Shown here piece by piece: positions 20,569 to 31,255 of a DNA stretch of 64,000 nucleotides; the first letter of the stretch is position 1, and each line of letters starts with the position of its first letter. The translations under genes were made by a program, and so were the position numbers. The DNA lies in the NCBI RefSeq assembly GCF_014489535.1, contig NZ_CP060783.1:2232001-2296000 (forward strand). The letters are read 5' to 3'. This DNA is from Diaphorobacter aerolatus. Lineage in GTDB: Bacteria > Pseudomonadota > Gammaproteobacteria > Burkholderiales > Burkholderiaceae_C. A model generated the notes under the pieces. The model had not been told where the DNA came from. It ran no database searches and saw nothing but the letters and a program-made list of their open reading frames with translations.

Positions 20569-20798
20569 ATGGCGCCCAGCTTTCGGCTTTCCAGGCCAAC
20601 AGCGGCATCGCGCCTGCCGCGATGGCAACCGTGCTGGTCGGCGCCGTCTTCGCCGTGTTGCTGGTGTGGGGCGTGTGGGCTATCCGAACGGCCTACGTAG
20701 GGTGGTCGGAAAGCCGCCTCAACCAACGCCAGTTCCTGGGCGTGTGCATCCGCTTCGTCGCGATGTACGTCGTACTGACTTTCTTCCTCCTCTCCTGA
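20565..20798 (+). CDS. TIGR03758 family ICE membrane protein (DUF3262)
   Basis: 77 residues with two membrane segments (ATVLVGAVFAVLLVWGVWAI and VAMYVVLTFFLL) separated by a short loop, matching the DUF3262 pilin-like proteins of MPF-G elements. ATGA overlap upstream, 11 bp gap downstream. Probably a structural component of the conjugation channel or pilus. Confidence 0.85.
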   Translation: MNGAQLSAFQANSGIAPAAMATVLVGAVFAVLLVWGVWAIRTAYVGWSESRLNQRQFLGVCIRFVAMYVVLTFFLLS

Positions 20799-20809
20799 AA
20801 GGACTGACC

Positions 20810-21166
20810 ATGCAAAGCCGCATCCTCACCTCCCGTCTCGCCCAGCGCGCTGCCGTGGCCCTCGCCGGCGCGCTGCCCGCGCTGTCGTTCGCACATGGAC
20901 TGCCGCAACTGGAGAACCCCACGCGGGGCACCGGCAGCGGCATCATGCAAACCATCCGCAATTACGGCTACGACATCATCATGCTCGTGGCCTTGCTGGT
21001 GGTGGCCTCGATGTTCATTGGCGTGTGCTACCACGCCTACGGAACCTACGCGGAAATCCACACTGGCCGCAAGACCTGGGGCCAGTTCGGACTCACCGTC
21101 GCCATCGGTGCCGTCCTGCTCGTGATCGGCATCTGGCTGCTCACCGAAGCCACCGGCATCCTGTAA
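20810..21166 (+). CDS. TIGR03745 family ICE membrane protein (DUF2976)
   Basis: 118 residues: signal peptide (VALAGALPALSFA), then two membrane helices (IIMLVALLVVASMFIGVCY and LTVAIGAVLLVIGIWLL). The pattern HGLPQLENPTRGTGSGIMQT is characteristic. Start chosen at 20810, preceded by AAAGGACTG. The two-helix secreted form resembles conjugative pilins (VirB2-like), a family-level inference. Confidence 0.87.
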   Translation: MQSRILTSRLAQRAAVALAGALPALSFAHGLPQLENPTRGTGSGIMQTIRNYGYDIIMLVALLVVASMFIGVCYHAYGTYAEIHTGRKTWGQFGLTVAIGAVLLVIGIWLLTEATGIL

Positions 21167-21179
21167 GCGGGTGCAGGCC

Positions 21180-21590
21180 ATGTCCGAGCACCAGCACATC
21201 CGTGCTGACGGAACACTCACGTTCCTTCCGCACCGGCTCAACCGCCACCCGGTGGTCGTGCGCGGCCTCACGGCGGACGAGCTGTGGGTCTGCTGCGGCC
21301 TGTCCGGCGCCGCCGGCCTGCTGATCGGCGCGCCTCTGTCCTGGGTGTTCCGTACGATCGCGCTGGCGCCCACCTTCGTCGTCCTGGGCGTGGCCCTGGG
21401 CGTCTTTGTGGGCGGCGGCATCCTGCGTCGGCTCAAGCGCGGCCGGCCCGATACCTGGCTGTACCGACAGTTGCAGTGGCGCATCGCCACGCGGCATCCG
21501 CTGGTGGCCGGTTGGGTGGGCGGCCATGTACTGATCTCGCGCTCGGGCTTCTGGTCCACCCGCAGATTCCTGCAAAGGAGCGCGCGATGA
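21180..21590 (+). CDS. TIGR03750 family conjugal transfer protein (DUF3487)
   Basis: 136 residues starting MSEHQHIRADGTLTFLPHRL. Two membrane helices (VCCGLSGAAGLLIGAPLSWV and IALAPTFVVLGVALGVFVGG) are followed by a basic tail (RRLKRGRPDTWLYRQLQWR). The layout matches VirB3-like components of MPF-G systems. It overlaps the next gene by 4 bp. Confidence 0.87.
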   Translation: MSEHQHIRADGTLTFLPHRLNRHPVVVRGLTADELWVCCGLSGAAGLLIGAPLSWVFRTIALAPTFVVLGVALGVFVGGGILRRLKRGRPDTWLYRQLQWRIATRHPLVAGWVGGHVLISRSGFWSTRRFLQRSAR

Positions 21591-22279
21591 GTCGTTTCAA
21601 GAACGAGGTCACCCACCTGCAGGCGCACATCAAGACGCTGCGCCTGGGCGTTGGCGCGCTGATCGTCGTCGCACTGGTGATGGGCGGCGGCTGGTGGAGC
21701 GCACCGCGCGACCTGACCATCCATGTGCCGCCAGACCTGCGCTCGGGAAGCACCCGCAAGTGGTGGGAGGTGCCGCCCGAGTCGGTGTATGCCTTCACGT
21801 TCTATGTGTTCCAGCAGCTCAACCGCTGGCCGACCAATGGCGAGGAAGACTACCCGCGCAACCTGCATGCACTGTCTCCGTACCTCACGCCCGCATGCCA
21901 TGCATTCCTGCGCGCCGACTACGACTACCGGCGCAGCACCGGCGAGCTGCGGCAGCGCGTGCGCGGCATCTACGAAATCCCCGGCCGCGGCTACGGCGAA
22001 GACCCCACTGCGCGCGTGCGCGTGGTCTCCGACCGCGACTGGGTGGTGACGCTGGACATCAGCGCCGACGAGTACCACGGCGCTGAACAGGTCAAGCGCG
22101 CCCTGGTCCGCTACCCCATCAAGGTGACGCGGGTAGATATCGATCCAGCGCGCAACCCGTTCGGCCTGGCCCTCGACTGCTACGACGGCACGCCGCAGCG
22201 CATCAGCGCGCCGGAGCCGACGCGCTCGGCGCCCACCCAAGGCGGCCTGGCGCCGCCGCCTCAAGGAGAAACCCCATGA
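21587..22279 (+). CDS. PFL_4703 family ICE protein (DUF2895, VirB8/TraE-like)
   Basis: 230 residues: one N-terminal membrane anchor (LGVGALIVVALVMGGGWW) and a periplasmic domain with KWWEVPPESVYAFTFYVFQQ and WVVTLDISADEYHG, as in TIGR03746/DUF2895 proteins that act as VirB8-type assembly factors. Pro-rich C-terminus. Both ends overlap neighbours by 4 bp, showing tight translational coupling. Confidence 0.87.
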   Translation: MSRFKNEVTHLQAHIKTLRLGVGALIVVALVMGGGWWSAPRDLTIHVPPDLRSGSTRKWWEVPPESVYAFTFYVFQQLNRWPTNGEEDYPRNLHALSPYLTPACHAFLRADYDYRRSTGELRQRVRGIYEIPGRGYGEDPTARVRVVSDRDWVVTLDISADEYHGAEQVKRALVRYPIKVTRVDIDPARNPFGLALDCYDGTPQRISAPEPTRSAPTQGGLAPPPQGETP

Positions 22280-23186
22280 AGTACCCCGTACTTGCCTGGC
22301 TGGGGCTGCTGGCCGTGGCCACGGCCCCATTGCCCAGGCCGTGGAGATCCTGCGCTGGGAACGCATGCCGCTGGCCGTGCCCTTGCGGGTGGGTCAGGAG
22401 CGTATCGTGTTCATCGACAGGAACGTGCGCGTGGGCGTACCGGCGGGTGTTGGCGAGCGGCTGCGCGTGCAAAGCGCAGGCGGTGCGGTGTACCTGCGTG
22501 CGAACGAGCCGATCGAGCCCACGCGGTTGCAACTGCAGGACGCTGACACGGGCGTCTTGATCCTGCTGGACATAGCCGCCGAGCCGGCCAAGGACGGCGA
22601 GCCGGCGCTGGAGCCGGTGCGCATCGTCGAAAGCAGTACCACCCCTGCGCGTTACGGCGACCAGCGGGCCGATGCCGACGAGGCCTCGGCACTCGCCAAG
22701 GGCCAGGCGGCCGCGCGATCAACCCATCGCGAAACGCCAATCCCCGTGGTGCTGACGCGCTTCGCCGCGCAGAACCTGTACGCGCCACTGCGCACCGTCG
22801 AACCGCTGCCAGGCGTCATGCGGGTCAACCTGCGCCGCGACCTGGAAGTCGGCACGCTGCTGTCGACGCTGCCGGTACGCGCCACCGCGCTCGCCTCCTG
22901 GCGCCTGGAAGACCAGTGGGTGACGGCCGTGCGCCTCAGCAATTACGGCGCGGGATGGATCACGCTCGACCCGCGGGTGCTGCAAGGCGACTTTTTGACG
23001 GCAACCTTCCAACATGAGGTGCTCGGCCCGCGCGGCACACCCGAGGACACCACCGCTCTGTACCTGGTGACGCGCGGCCGTGGCCTCGCACCATCGCTGC
23101 TGCCGGCCATTCACCGCTTCGACCCGGCTGCGCACCTGCGGCAACCCGAGGTCAGCGACGACAAGGAGGCCCATCATGCGCAGTAA
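22276..23186 (+). CDS. TIGR03749 family ICE protein (DUF3438, one frameshift)
   Basis: 303 residues once one G is restored near 22332 (TAPL then AQAVEILRWERMPL). Signal peptide at the start, then a soluble periplasmic protein (PLRVGQERIVFIDRNVRVGV; VEPLPGVMRVNLRRDLEVG). DUF3438 proteins take the place of VirB9/TraK-type core-complex subunits. It overlaps both neighbours slightly. Confidence 0.85.
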
Positions 23187-24594
23187 CGGCCTGCTCAAGT
23201 GGCTGATGATCCCGGTGGCCCTCCTGGTGCTGTTCGTCGGCATCCGGCTGTTCTCGGGAAGCGGTACCCCGGCACCGTCCCAAGCCGAAAGCGGTAGCCA
23301 GCTCACGTCCGAGGAGATGAAGGCGCTGGGCATCGAGGGCGATACCCCGCGCGACACGGTGGCGACGCTCGTGGCGCAGGTGAAGCAACTGCGCACCGAG
23401 CTTCAGGCTGCACTCTCTGACAACAAGGCCCAGCGCTCCGAGAACCAGCGCCTGCGCCAGCGCGAGAACTCGATCGACCAGCGCATCAGTTCCGCGCTGG
23501 AGTCCGAACGCTCCGACCTGCGGCGCGACCAGCAACAGGCTACCAGCGAACGCCAGCAGACCGAGGGATTGCTCGCGGACCTCCAACGTCGGCTCGACAG
23601 CATCGGCGGACGCGGCGGCGGCCACGCCGATCTGCCGGTGGCCTGGGACTGCGCGACGGCGATGAGGCCGGGATGGAAGATGGTGTGCGGTGGGTGGAAC
23701 CTCAGGATGCGAAGCAGACCGATGGCCGTAGCAACACGAGCGGCAAGGCCAGCGGCGGCATGAGCTTCCCGACGAGCTTCGGCCCGGCGCAGCGCACGCT
23801 GGAAACCACTGCGGAAACCGTGGCGAATGCGGGCGCCCGCGCCGCCGGGGTCAAAAGTGCCAGGCCCGTCTATACGGTGCCGACGAATTCAACCCTCATG
23901 GGGTCGGTGGCGATGACCGCGCTGATTGGCCGCGTGCCGATCGACGGCACGGTGAACGATCCCTATCCGTTCAAGGTACTCGTCGGCCCCGACAACCTGA
24001 CGGCCAACGGCATCGACATCCCCGACGTCGCGGGTGCCGTGTTCAGCGGCACGGCCTCTGGTGACTGGACGCTCTCGTGCGTGCGTGGTCAGGTGCGCAG
24101 CATCACCTTCGTCTTTCACGACGGGACCATCCGCACGATCCCGAGGACCGCGAAGGCAACCAGCAGAACAACCAGCAGCGCGACGGCCTTGGCTGGATCA
24201 GCGATCCGCATGGCATTCCTTGCGTCAGCGGGGAACGGCGCAGCAACGCCCAGCAGTACCTCGGCTCGCAGGCCCTGATCACCGCGGCGGGCGCGGCGTG
24301 GCCTCGCTCATCGAATCCGACAGCGGCAGGGCCTCCTATGTCGGCGCCGATGGCTCGATTGGCAGCGTCGGCATCAGCGGACAGGAAGCGGTCGGCCGGA
24401 TTCTCGCGGGCGGGGTCCAGGAGATGTCGAGCTGGGTCAACAAGCTGTATGGCCAGGCCTTTGCCGCCGTCTATGTGCAGCCCGGCGCCAAGGTCGCCGT
24501 CCACCTCGAAAAACCCCTTGCCATCGACTTCGACCCCGAAGGCCGCCGCGTCGATCACCGTGCAGGAGAAGCCCATGCGCTCGAACTTGATTAA
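23176..24594 (+). CDS. TIGR03752 family ICE protein (VirB10/TraB-like, three frameshifts)
   Basis: 473 residues after restoring one base at about 23638-23641, 24143 and 24295. N-terminal membrane anchor (WLMIPVALLVLFVGIRLF), a long coiled coil (about 60-140, QVKQLRTELQAALSDNKAQR), then a TrbI/VirB10-like beta domain with PVYTVPTNSTLMGSVAMTAL and a C-terminal VYVQPGAKVAVHLEKPL. It should span the periplasm as the core of the secretion channel. Each shift is loss of one G beside a G run, so the gene is probably intact in the organism. Confidence 0.87.
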
Positions 24595-25027
24595 CTTGGC
24601 CAAGGGCCTCGCACTGGCCGTTGCCGTGGCCGCACTCAGCGCCTGCGCCACCAGCAAGGAGGAACTGCTGACCCACGGCGACCGCACGATGATGGACATC
24701 TGGCAGCAGGAAACCGGCGACGGCTCGGGTGGCGGTGCAGGCCAGGTCGCGCGCCGCCAACTGCTCGATGCACGCCAGAGCCTGCGCCGGCCGTTGACCG
24801 ACGCGGATGTGCTGGCCGCGCCCGCCGAACAGATGCGCTACACGCGCACGGCCCGCAATGAGATCTATCGCCAGTTCCAGCGACTGCCCAATCCTGACCT
24901 TGTGATGTACGTGTACCCACACCTGGCCGGCACGGACCCTGTCCCTGTGCCGGGCTACACGACGGTCTTCCCGCTGTACCAGCGCATCCAGTACGCCATG
25001 CCGGGCGAGCGCGTGGAGGACTACTGA
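24575..25027 (+). CDS. TIGR03751 family conjugal transfer lipoprotein
   Basis: 150 residues with a lipoprotein signal (LALAVAVAALSAC, lipobox LSAC, acylated Cys about residue 24). The mature domain contains LLTHGDRTMMDIWQQETG and YTTVFPLYQRIQYAMPGERV, typical of the family; it is the presumed VirB7-like outer-membrane lipoprotein. It overlaps the preceding gene by 20 bp and the next start by 1 bp. Confidence 0.9.
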   Translation: MRSNLINLAKGLALAVAVAALSACATSKEELLTHGDRTMMDIWQQETGDGSGGGAGQVARRQLLDARQSLRRPLTDADVLAAPAEQMRYTRTARNEIYRQFQRLPNPDLVMYVYPHLAGTDPVPVPGYTTVFPLYQRIQYAMPGERVEDY

Positions 25028-27904
25028 TGCGGTGGAAATTTTCCTGGCCGAAGCTGGCCGTCGCCGCACCGGGCGAATCCGAAGGCAACGACCAGCCGGA
25101 CCACTGGCAGCGCCACGTCGAGACCCTGCGCCAGGCCAGCATCCCCGAACCCGGCGCGGCGGTCCAGGGCCGCAGGCCGGCGACCGTGGCCGACGAACAG
25201 GCGCTGTACGACGTGGCGCCGTCGTTCGTGGAACTGCTGCCCTGGGTGGAGTTCCTGCCCAAGTCGAAGTCCATGCTGCTGGAGGATGGACAGTCCGTGG
25301 CCGCGTTCTTCGAGCTGGTGCCTCTGGGCACCGAAGGTCGGGAACCCGGATGGCTCGCGCATGCCCGTGACGCCTTGGAGAACGCGCTGCAGGACAGCTT
25401 CGATGAGTTGGACGAGAACCCCTGGGTGCTGCAGCTCTACGCCCAGGACGAGCCCAGCTTCGACCAGTACATGCAGACCTTGCGCAACTACGTGCAACCG
25501 CGCGCCCGCGGCACGGATTTCACGGAGTTCTACCTGCGTTTCTTCGGCCACCACCTGCGCGCAGTGGCCAAGCCCGGCGGGCTGTTCGAGGACACGGTGG
25601 TCACGCGACTGCGCTGGCGCGGCCAGACACGGCGAGTTCGGATGGTGGTCTATCGCCGCTCCACCGGGCAAGCCACACGCCGCGGGCAAACGCCCGAGCA
25701 ATTGCTGGGCATCGTCTGCGACCGCCTGTGCGGCGGGCTCGCCAACGCCGGCATCCAGGCCCGGCGCCTGGGTGCGGCAGATGTTCACGACTGGCTCTTG
25801 CGCTGGTTCAACCCCAATCCCGCGCTGCTCGGCCCGGGGGCGAGGACCGGGAGCGCTTCTATGCGCTCGCGCGTTACCCCGAGGAGAGCGAGGACGGCGA
25901 GATCGAACTGGCAAGCGGGCGGGATTTCAGCCAGCGGCTGTTCTTCGGACCGCCGCGCTCCGATGTCGCGCAAGGGACCTGGTATTTCGACGGAATGCCG
26001 CACCGCGTCCTGATCACCGACCGACTGCGCATGCCACCCGGCACCGGGCATCTGACGGGCGAGACCCGCAAGGGCGATGCGATCAACACGCTGTTCGACC
26101 AGATGCCAGAGGACACGTTGATGTGCCTGACGATGGTCGCCACGCCCCAGGACGTCCTCGAATCGGATTTGAACCACCTGGCGAGAAAGGCCGTGGGCGA
26201 AACCCTGGCGTCCGAGCAGACGCTCAAGGACGTGCACGAGGCCCGCTCGCTGATCGGCAGCGCGCACAAGCTCTACCGCGGCACCCTGGCGTTCTACCTG
26301 CGCGGACGCGACGAGGCCGAGCTGGACCGACGCGGCCTGGATCTGGCGAACGTGATGCTCAACGCCGGTTTGCAGCCGGTGCGTGAGGACGACGAAGTGG
26401 CGCCGCTGAACAGCTATCTGCGCTGGCTGCCATGCTGCTACAACCCCAGCCAGGATCGCAAGAAGTGGTACACGCAACTGATGTTCGCGCAGCACGCGGC
26501 GAATCTCTCACCGGTGTGGGGGCGCAGCCAGGGCACCGGGCATCCCGGCGTCACGATGTTCAACCGTGGGGGCGGCCCGATCACCTTCGATCCGCTCAAC
26601 CGGCTGGACCGGCAGATGAACGCCCACCTGTTCCTGTTCGGTCCGACGGGCTCGGGCAAGTCCGCGACGCTCAACAACCTGCTGAACCAGGTCACGGCGG
26701 TCTACCGGCCGCGCCTGTTCATCGTGGAGGCTGGCAACAGCTTCGGGTTGTTCGCCGAATTCGCGCGCAAGCTCGGCCTGACGGTCCACCGCGTCAAGTT
26801 GGCGCCGGGCGTGGGTGTGAGCCTGGCGCCCTTTGCCGACGCGCGCCGGCTCATCGAGACCCCGAGCGCCGTGCAGACGCTCGATGCCGATGCGCTGGAC
26901 GAGGATCAGCCACCGGACGCCACGGCGACCGAGGTGGACGAGCAGCGTGACGTGCTCGGCGAGTTGGAGATCACGGCGCGCCTGATGATCACCGGCGGCG
27001 AGGACAAGGAAGAAGCCCGGATGACGCGGGCGGACCGTTCGCTGATCCGCCAATGCATCCTTGATGCGGCCGAGCGCTGCCACGGCGAGAAGCGCACCGT
27101 GCTCACGCGCGACGTGCGCGACGCGCTGCGCGAACGGGCCAGCGACACCACGCTCCCCGAGATGCGGCGCGTGCGCCTGCTGGAAATGGCGGACGCCATG
27201 GACATGTTCTGCCAGGGCACCGATGGCGAAATGTTCGACCGGGCCGGCACCCCTTGGCCCGAGGCCGACATCACGCTGGTTGATCTCGCGACGTATGCCC
27301 GTGAGGGCTACAACGCACAGCTTTCCATCGCCTACATCAGCCTCATCAGCACGGTCAACAACATCGCCGAGCGCGACCAGTACCTCGGGCGGCCGATCAT
27401 CAACGTCACCGATGAAGGGCACATCATCACGAAGAATCCACTGCTCGCACCCTACGTGGTGAAGATCACGAAGATGTGGCGCAAGCTGGGTGCGTGGTTC
27501 TGGCTCGCGACGCAGAACATCGACGATCTGCCGCGGGCCGCGGAGCCGATGCTCAACATGATCGAGTGGTGGATCTGCCTGTCGATGCCCCGGACGAGGT
27601 GGAGAAGATCGCGCGTTTCCGCGAACTCTCGCCCGCACAGAAAGCGCTGATGCTGTCGGCGCGCAAAGAGGCGGGGAAATTCACCGAGGGTGTGATCCTG
27701 TCCAAGAGCATGGAAGTGCTGTTCCGAGCCGTTCCGCCGAGTCTGTATCTCGCGCTCGCACAAACCGAACCCGAGGAGAAAGCCGAGCGCTACCAGATCA
27801 TGCAGCAGTACGGGATCAGCGAGTTGGAGGCCGCCTTCAAAGTGGCCGAGAAGATCGACCAGGCGCGCGGCATCGAGTCGCCGGCTCTGAACTTGCCACA
27901 GTGA
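25027..27904 (+). CDS. conjugative transfer ATPase, TIGR03744 (VirB4/TraC-like, two frameshifts)
   Basis: 959 residues after restoring one base in the G5 run at 25836-25840 and one in the C4 run at 27588-27591. Walker A is FLFGPTGSGKSATLNN (near residue 538); a Walker-B-like segment is INVTDEGHIITKNP. The N-terminal VirB4 domain begins MRWKFSWPKLAVAA. It supplies energy for pilus assembly and transfer at the inner membrane. The longest gene of the module and the best marker for classification. Confidence 0.92.
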
Positions 27905-27919
27905 TCACAGGAGAGTGCC

Positions 27920-28705
27920 ATGGCTCCAAAACGTCCCTCCATTCCAATCCAGGTGCAAGCTTTCCGCCGTCGCCCGCGCCGGTGGCCTCGCTGGCACTGG
28001 GCCGTGGCTGCTGGGCTGGTCGGGGTGCCGTTGATCTGGTTCATGTTCAGGTCGCCAGGCGAGCCTGCGCCGCAACCGGCCGCCCCGGTCAGCGCCGCGA
28101 GTATCGAGCAGTTGACCGGGCCTCTTTGGCGCTTAGGCAGTCCCGAGGCGCGTTTCAGCATCATCTTCTATGCCGATCTGGAGTGCCCGTACTGCAAGAG
28201 CTACTCACCGCAGCTGCGGCAGTGGATCGATACACACCAGGACGTGAGCCTGCAGTGGCATCACCTGCCGCTGTCCATCCACGAGCCCGCCGCAAGCCAG
28301 GAGGCACGCCTGGTCGAATGCGCCGGCCAGGCGGGAGGACACGAGGCGTTCTGGGCGGCGGTCCAATGGGTCTATGCCCACACGCGCAGCGACGGCCAGG
28401 GCGTGCCGAACCTGGAGGCATTTCCCGGCATGTCCAAGGCTCTGAAGACGTGCATGAGCGGCGAAGAGTCCGCGCGCATCGTGCAGGCACAGGCTGGCGA
28501 AGCCACCGCGTCGGGCATCACGGCGACGCCTTCGCTGCGGCTGGTCGACCGCACGAGCGGCAGGAGCCTCGTGCTGCCTGGCCCAGTGCCCGGCGATTCA
28601 CTGCTGTCGGCGATCGACATGCTCGCCACCAATGACCCGGCCGAAGCCAAGGCCACGGTCTCCCCTGACACGCCCGCCAGCGCAGAGGACGACACGCCGC
28701 GATAG
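27920..28705 (+). CDS. DsbA-family thiol:disulfide protein of the ICE
   Basis: 261 residues: an N-terminal membrane anchor (HWAVAAGLVGVPLIWFMF) and a periplasmic thioredoxin fold with the active site CPYC (ADLECPYCKSYSPQLR, near residue 92) and a cis-Pro segment (GITATPSLRL). Anchored DsbA-like proteins at this position of MPF-G modules probably oxidise or isomerise Cys-rich transfer proteins such as TIGR03755/56, which both contain many Cys. It starts 15 bp after the ATPase gene. Confidence 0.9.
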   Translation: MAPKRPSIPIQVQAFRRRPRRWPRWHWAVAAGLVGVPLIWFMFRSPGEPAPQPAAPVSAASIEQLTGPLWRLGSPEARFSIIFYADLECPYCKSYSPQLRQWIDTHQDVSLQWHHLPLSIHEPAASQEARLVECAGQAGGHEAFWAAVQWVYAHTRSDGQGVPNLEAFPGMSKALKTCMSGEESARIVQAQAGEATASGITATPSLRLVDRTSGRSLVLPGPVPGDSLLSAIDMLATNDPAEAKATVSPDTPASAEDDTPR

Positions 28706-28765
28706 CCAACCTGTCGAAAGTCTATCCAGGATGGTTACCTGCGGCAGGTGCAGCGTCGGCGATGT

Positions 28766-29247
28766 TCACTCTGCAATCTGCCTGCGGGCTTCGCGCACGC
28801 CCATCTGAAGCACTTCGCGCACGCGCACGAGTTGCGCCTCGCGGGGCGTGACCTGGCCGGTTTCCCATTTGTAGACGCTCAGTGGCGACACACCGAGCAG
28901 CCGGGCCATCTCTTTCTGGGTCATGTGAAACGCCTGCCGCTTGGCGACCAGCGCCTCATGGCTGAAGACGAATGCGCGGCCTCTTCGTTTGGCAGGCGCC
29001 TGCGCCCCGTAGACGAATCCGCGGACGGCTCCCGGGGCTGCTGGCGCTCAGCCGTTGCCAGGGCTTTTTCCAATGCCTTGGCCAGGCTGCGCACCTGCCC
29101 TGCCAGATCTTTGACGTCGCGCTTGAGTGTCGCGATCTCTGAGCGCTGGCTCGTTGCCGTCTTGCGCAGGGAGGCCATCTCCTCCTTGTTCTCTTTGCGT
29201 GCAATGCGCGCAACTTCCGACCGGAACGATTCAGAAAACGCAGTCAT
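28766..29247 (-). CDS. Xre-type helix-turn-helix protein with coiled-coil N-terminus (one frameshift)
   Basis: 160 residues when one base is restored in the C4 run at 29005-29008. N-terminal helical domain (FRSEVARIARKENKEEMASL, then a coiled coil of about 50 residues), basic linker (AKRRGRAFVFSHEAL), and a C-terminal HTH (HMTQKEMARLLGVSPLSVYK, then WETGQVTPREAQL). Opposite in direction to the transfer genes on both sides. It is probably a DNA-binding regulator carried by the ICE; its target is unknown. Confidence 0.82.
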
Positions 29248-29349
29248 GGTTTATGGCCCGTCGCTGTTGGACTTGTTGTGGATCACTCAGAAAATCCAAC
29301 GCCGCCGAGCCTTGCGAACGACGGCGCCTTCCCGGAAAGGCGAGCCGGC

Positions 29350-29661
29350 TTACTTGCCGGCCTTCTCGGCCTTGCGCTTGGCGGCCTTGGGATCGACCAC
29401 GGCTTTGAACTTGGCGCCCGCAACGAACTTCGGCACGGTCGCGGCCGGGATCTTCAGGGCTGCGCCGGTGGCGGGGTTCTTGCCCATGCGCGCGGCACGC
29501 TTGGCCGCCTTGAAGGTGCCGAAGCCCACGAGTTGAACGGCATCGCCTTTCTTCACGGCCGTCTGGACGGTGTCGATCAAGGTGTCGAGGACGGCGTTGG
29601 CGGCAGCTTTGGACAGGTCGTTCTTGGCAGCGAGGATTTCAACGAGTTGGGTGCGATTCAT
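29350..29661 (-). CDS. HU-family DNA-binding protein
   Basis: 103 residues starting MNRTQLVEILAAKNDLSKAA (ATG at 29661 preferred over longer frames). The HU beta-arm region GFGTFKAAKRAARMGKNPAT and a C-terminal Lys/Ala-rich tail (PKAAKRKAEKAGK) as in beta-proteobacterial HU variants. Located with the HTH gene as a minus-strand insertion between the VirB4/DsbA and TIGR03757 blocks. It would bend or compact DNA, possibly for ICE regulation or transfer. Confidence 0.93.
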   Translation of the reverse strand: MNRTQLVEILAAKNDLSKAAANAVLDTLIDTVQTAVKKGDAVQLVGFGTFKAAKRAARMGKNPATGAALKIPAATVPKFVAGAKFKAVVDPKAAKRKAEKAGK

Positions 29662-29867
29662 AGGGACGGGTATGGGTGAAGGTTGCGATCCATGGTTTAT
29701 AGCCGATACCCAGTTGGGTCGATCCAAACCAACTTACATCAGATTCCTGGCGACGAGCCATCGCGTCACCAGGAAATAGGGGCGCGCCACGCTGCGCATT
29801 GTTCGTGGCCTGCGACGGCGCTTTGGTTTGGACTATCGGGGTCCTCCCTCTTCTTTGGCGCCACCTC

Positions 29868-30305
29868 ATGTTCCATCCCACGCCCTCCCATCCACGCTTG
29901 TGCCGGTTTGCATGGGCTCTCATGGCAGTCCTCGTGTGCTCGGGTACTTCCTCGGCCCAAGAAGTCTGGGTCATCACCGAGTCCGGACAACCGCTGCACG
30001 GCGCGCACTCTCCCACGCGCGTGATCGAACTGGATGCTGCGCAACGCATCGAGGCGGAACTCACAACAGGCTTGCCCAGCGATCCACGGCAGGCCGAACC
30101 GATCGTGCGGCGACGCCTCAAGGAAGGCGGGCCGGCATTGCAACACCGCATGCAGACCGCCTACCAAGGCATCACCGATGCCTGGAGCTTGGGCATCACA
30201 ACGCTTCCGGCGGTCGTGGTGGACCAACGCTACGTGGTCTATGGCGAGGCCAACCTGGACCAGGCGCTGGCTCGCATCGCCCGATATCGCAAGGAGCGGC
30301 CGTGA
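29868..30305 (+). CDS. TIGR03757 family ICE protein (DUF1525)
   Basis: 145 residues from ATG 29868. Signal peptide (FAWALMAVLVCSGTSSA), then a thioredoxin-like-length domain with EVWVITESGQPLHGAH and GITTLPAVVVDQRYVVYGE, diagnostic for DUF1525. The ITTLPAVV segment resembles a cis-Pro loop, but no CxxC is present. It overlaps the next gene by 4 bp (GTGA). Confidence 0.87.
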   Translation: MFHPTPSHPRLCRFAWALMAVLVCSGTSSAQEVWVITESGQPLHGAHSPTRVIELDAAQRIEAELTTGLPSDPRQAEPIVRRRLKEGGPALQHRMQTAYQGITDAWSLGITTLPAVVVDQRYVVYGEANLDQALARIARYRKERP

Positions 30306-31251
30306 TCCCCCGCCCATTCGACCTGCTGCGCCGCCTGCGCGTCGCCGTGGCCTCGCTGCTGCTGGTCAGCGCCACCGGCAGCCACGCCTTGAACACGGCC
30401 ACCATCGTCTCATCGGTCCTGTCGCCGGACTGCCTGGAATACCGCGTGGTGGGGATCTGCTACTGGCTCTACTGCACCTGGACCGGCTGCACGGTGCGCA
30501 CGTCCGTCAAGGTGCGCCACTACGTGCCCGATGCGGTCGTCTCCAGCTACAGCAACACCGGCGAGAACCCTGGGTCGAAGTCCGCGCCATGAGCGCGCCC
30601 AACCCCTCGGCCCAGGCCGGCGGCGACGGCACCACCAACGAAGATCACGAGAACAACCTCGCGAAATTTAAGAACGCTGACGTCATCGGCCATCCCGGCG
30701 TCGAGGTGTTCAACCAGTTCGCCTCGTCCTCGGGCTACTTCTGCCAGGGCGCCGGGACGGCGTTCATGCCATATCTGCTCAGTACCTTGGACACCTTGGC
30801 CTGGCGCTACAACGTGCCCGAGATGGCCTATCCGGAAGCGCTGATCCCGGGCATGCGCGAGGTCGGCGCGCGCTCGACGATGAACCTCTGGGGCAATGTC
30901 TATCCGCGCGGCGGCTTCCTGCACCAGACCGACGACCACAAGGCCGGCGCCGTGGTGGCCCAGCGGGCCGGCGATGTCGTCACGCGCCGCGGGCAGTTGC
31001 ACGTCTATCAGCCGCTGCTGGCCAATGCACGCGATGGCTACTGGCCTGCCGGCGCACTGGTCGAGGGCGATGCCTCGACCGGCAAATGGCAGGAACTCGC
31101 GCCCGTCCTGTCCTCGTCCTGCACGGTTTTCCCGCACAGCGGTTTCCTAACGCAAGCCCAGCAAAGCGATTACGCCTGGGCGCTGTGGCGGCCCTATGCC
31201 TGCTGCGAACGCCGTGGACAGGTGTTCCTTGGCAGCGTCGATTTCAATTGA
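30302..31251 (+). CDS. TIGR03756 family ICE protein (TraU-like, one frameshift)
   Basis: 316 residues when one C is restored at 30568-30570 (NTGENP then WVEVRAMS). GTG start at 30302 overlaps the preceding stop. Signal peptide, then Cys-rich CLEYRVVGICYWLYCTWTGC and a TraU-like domain with YFCQGAGTAF, MNLWGNVYPRGGF and CCERRGQVFLGSVDF. TraU-type proteins act in mating-pair formation in the periplasm and need disulfides, which fits the upstream DsbA gene. Confidence 0.87.
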
Positions 31252-31255
31252 GGGT

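Noticed and set aside
20306-21166. 286-codon frame over the RAQPRD and TIGR03758 genes
   Set aside because: Only its C-terminal third (from 20810, TIGR03745) is real; the rest is an out-of-frame shadow.
20693-22366. 557-codon minus-strand frame
   Set aside because: Arg/Ala/His-rich antisense shadow of the high-GC ICE genes.
30034-31251. 405-codon frame as one protein
   Set aside because: The first part is a shadow of TIGR03757; the real gene starts at 30302 and enters this frame after a one-base loss at 30568-30570.
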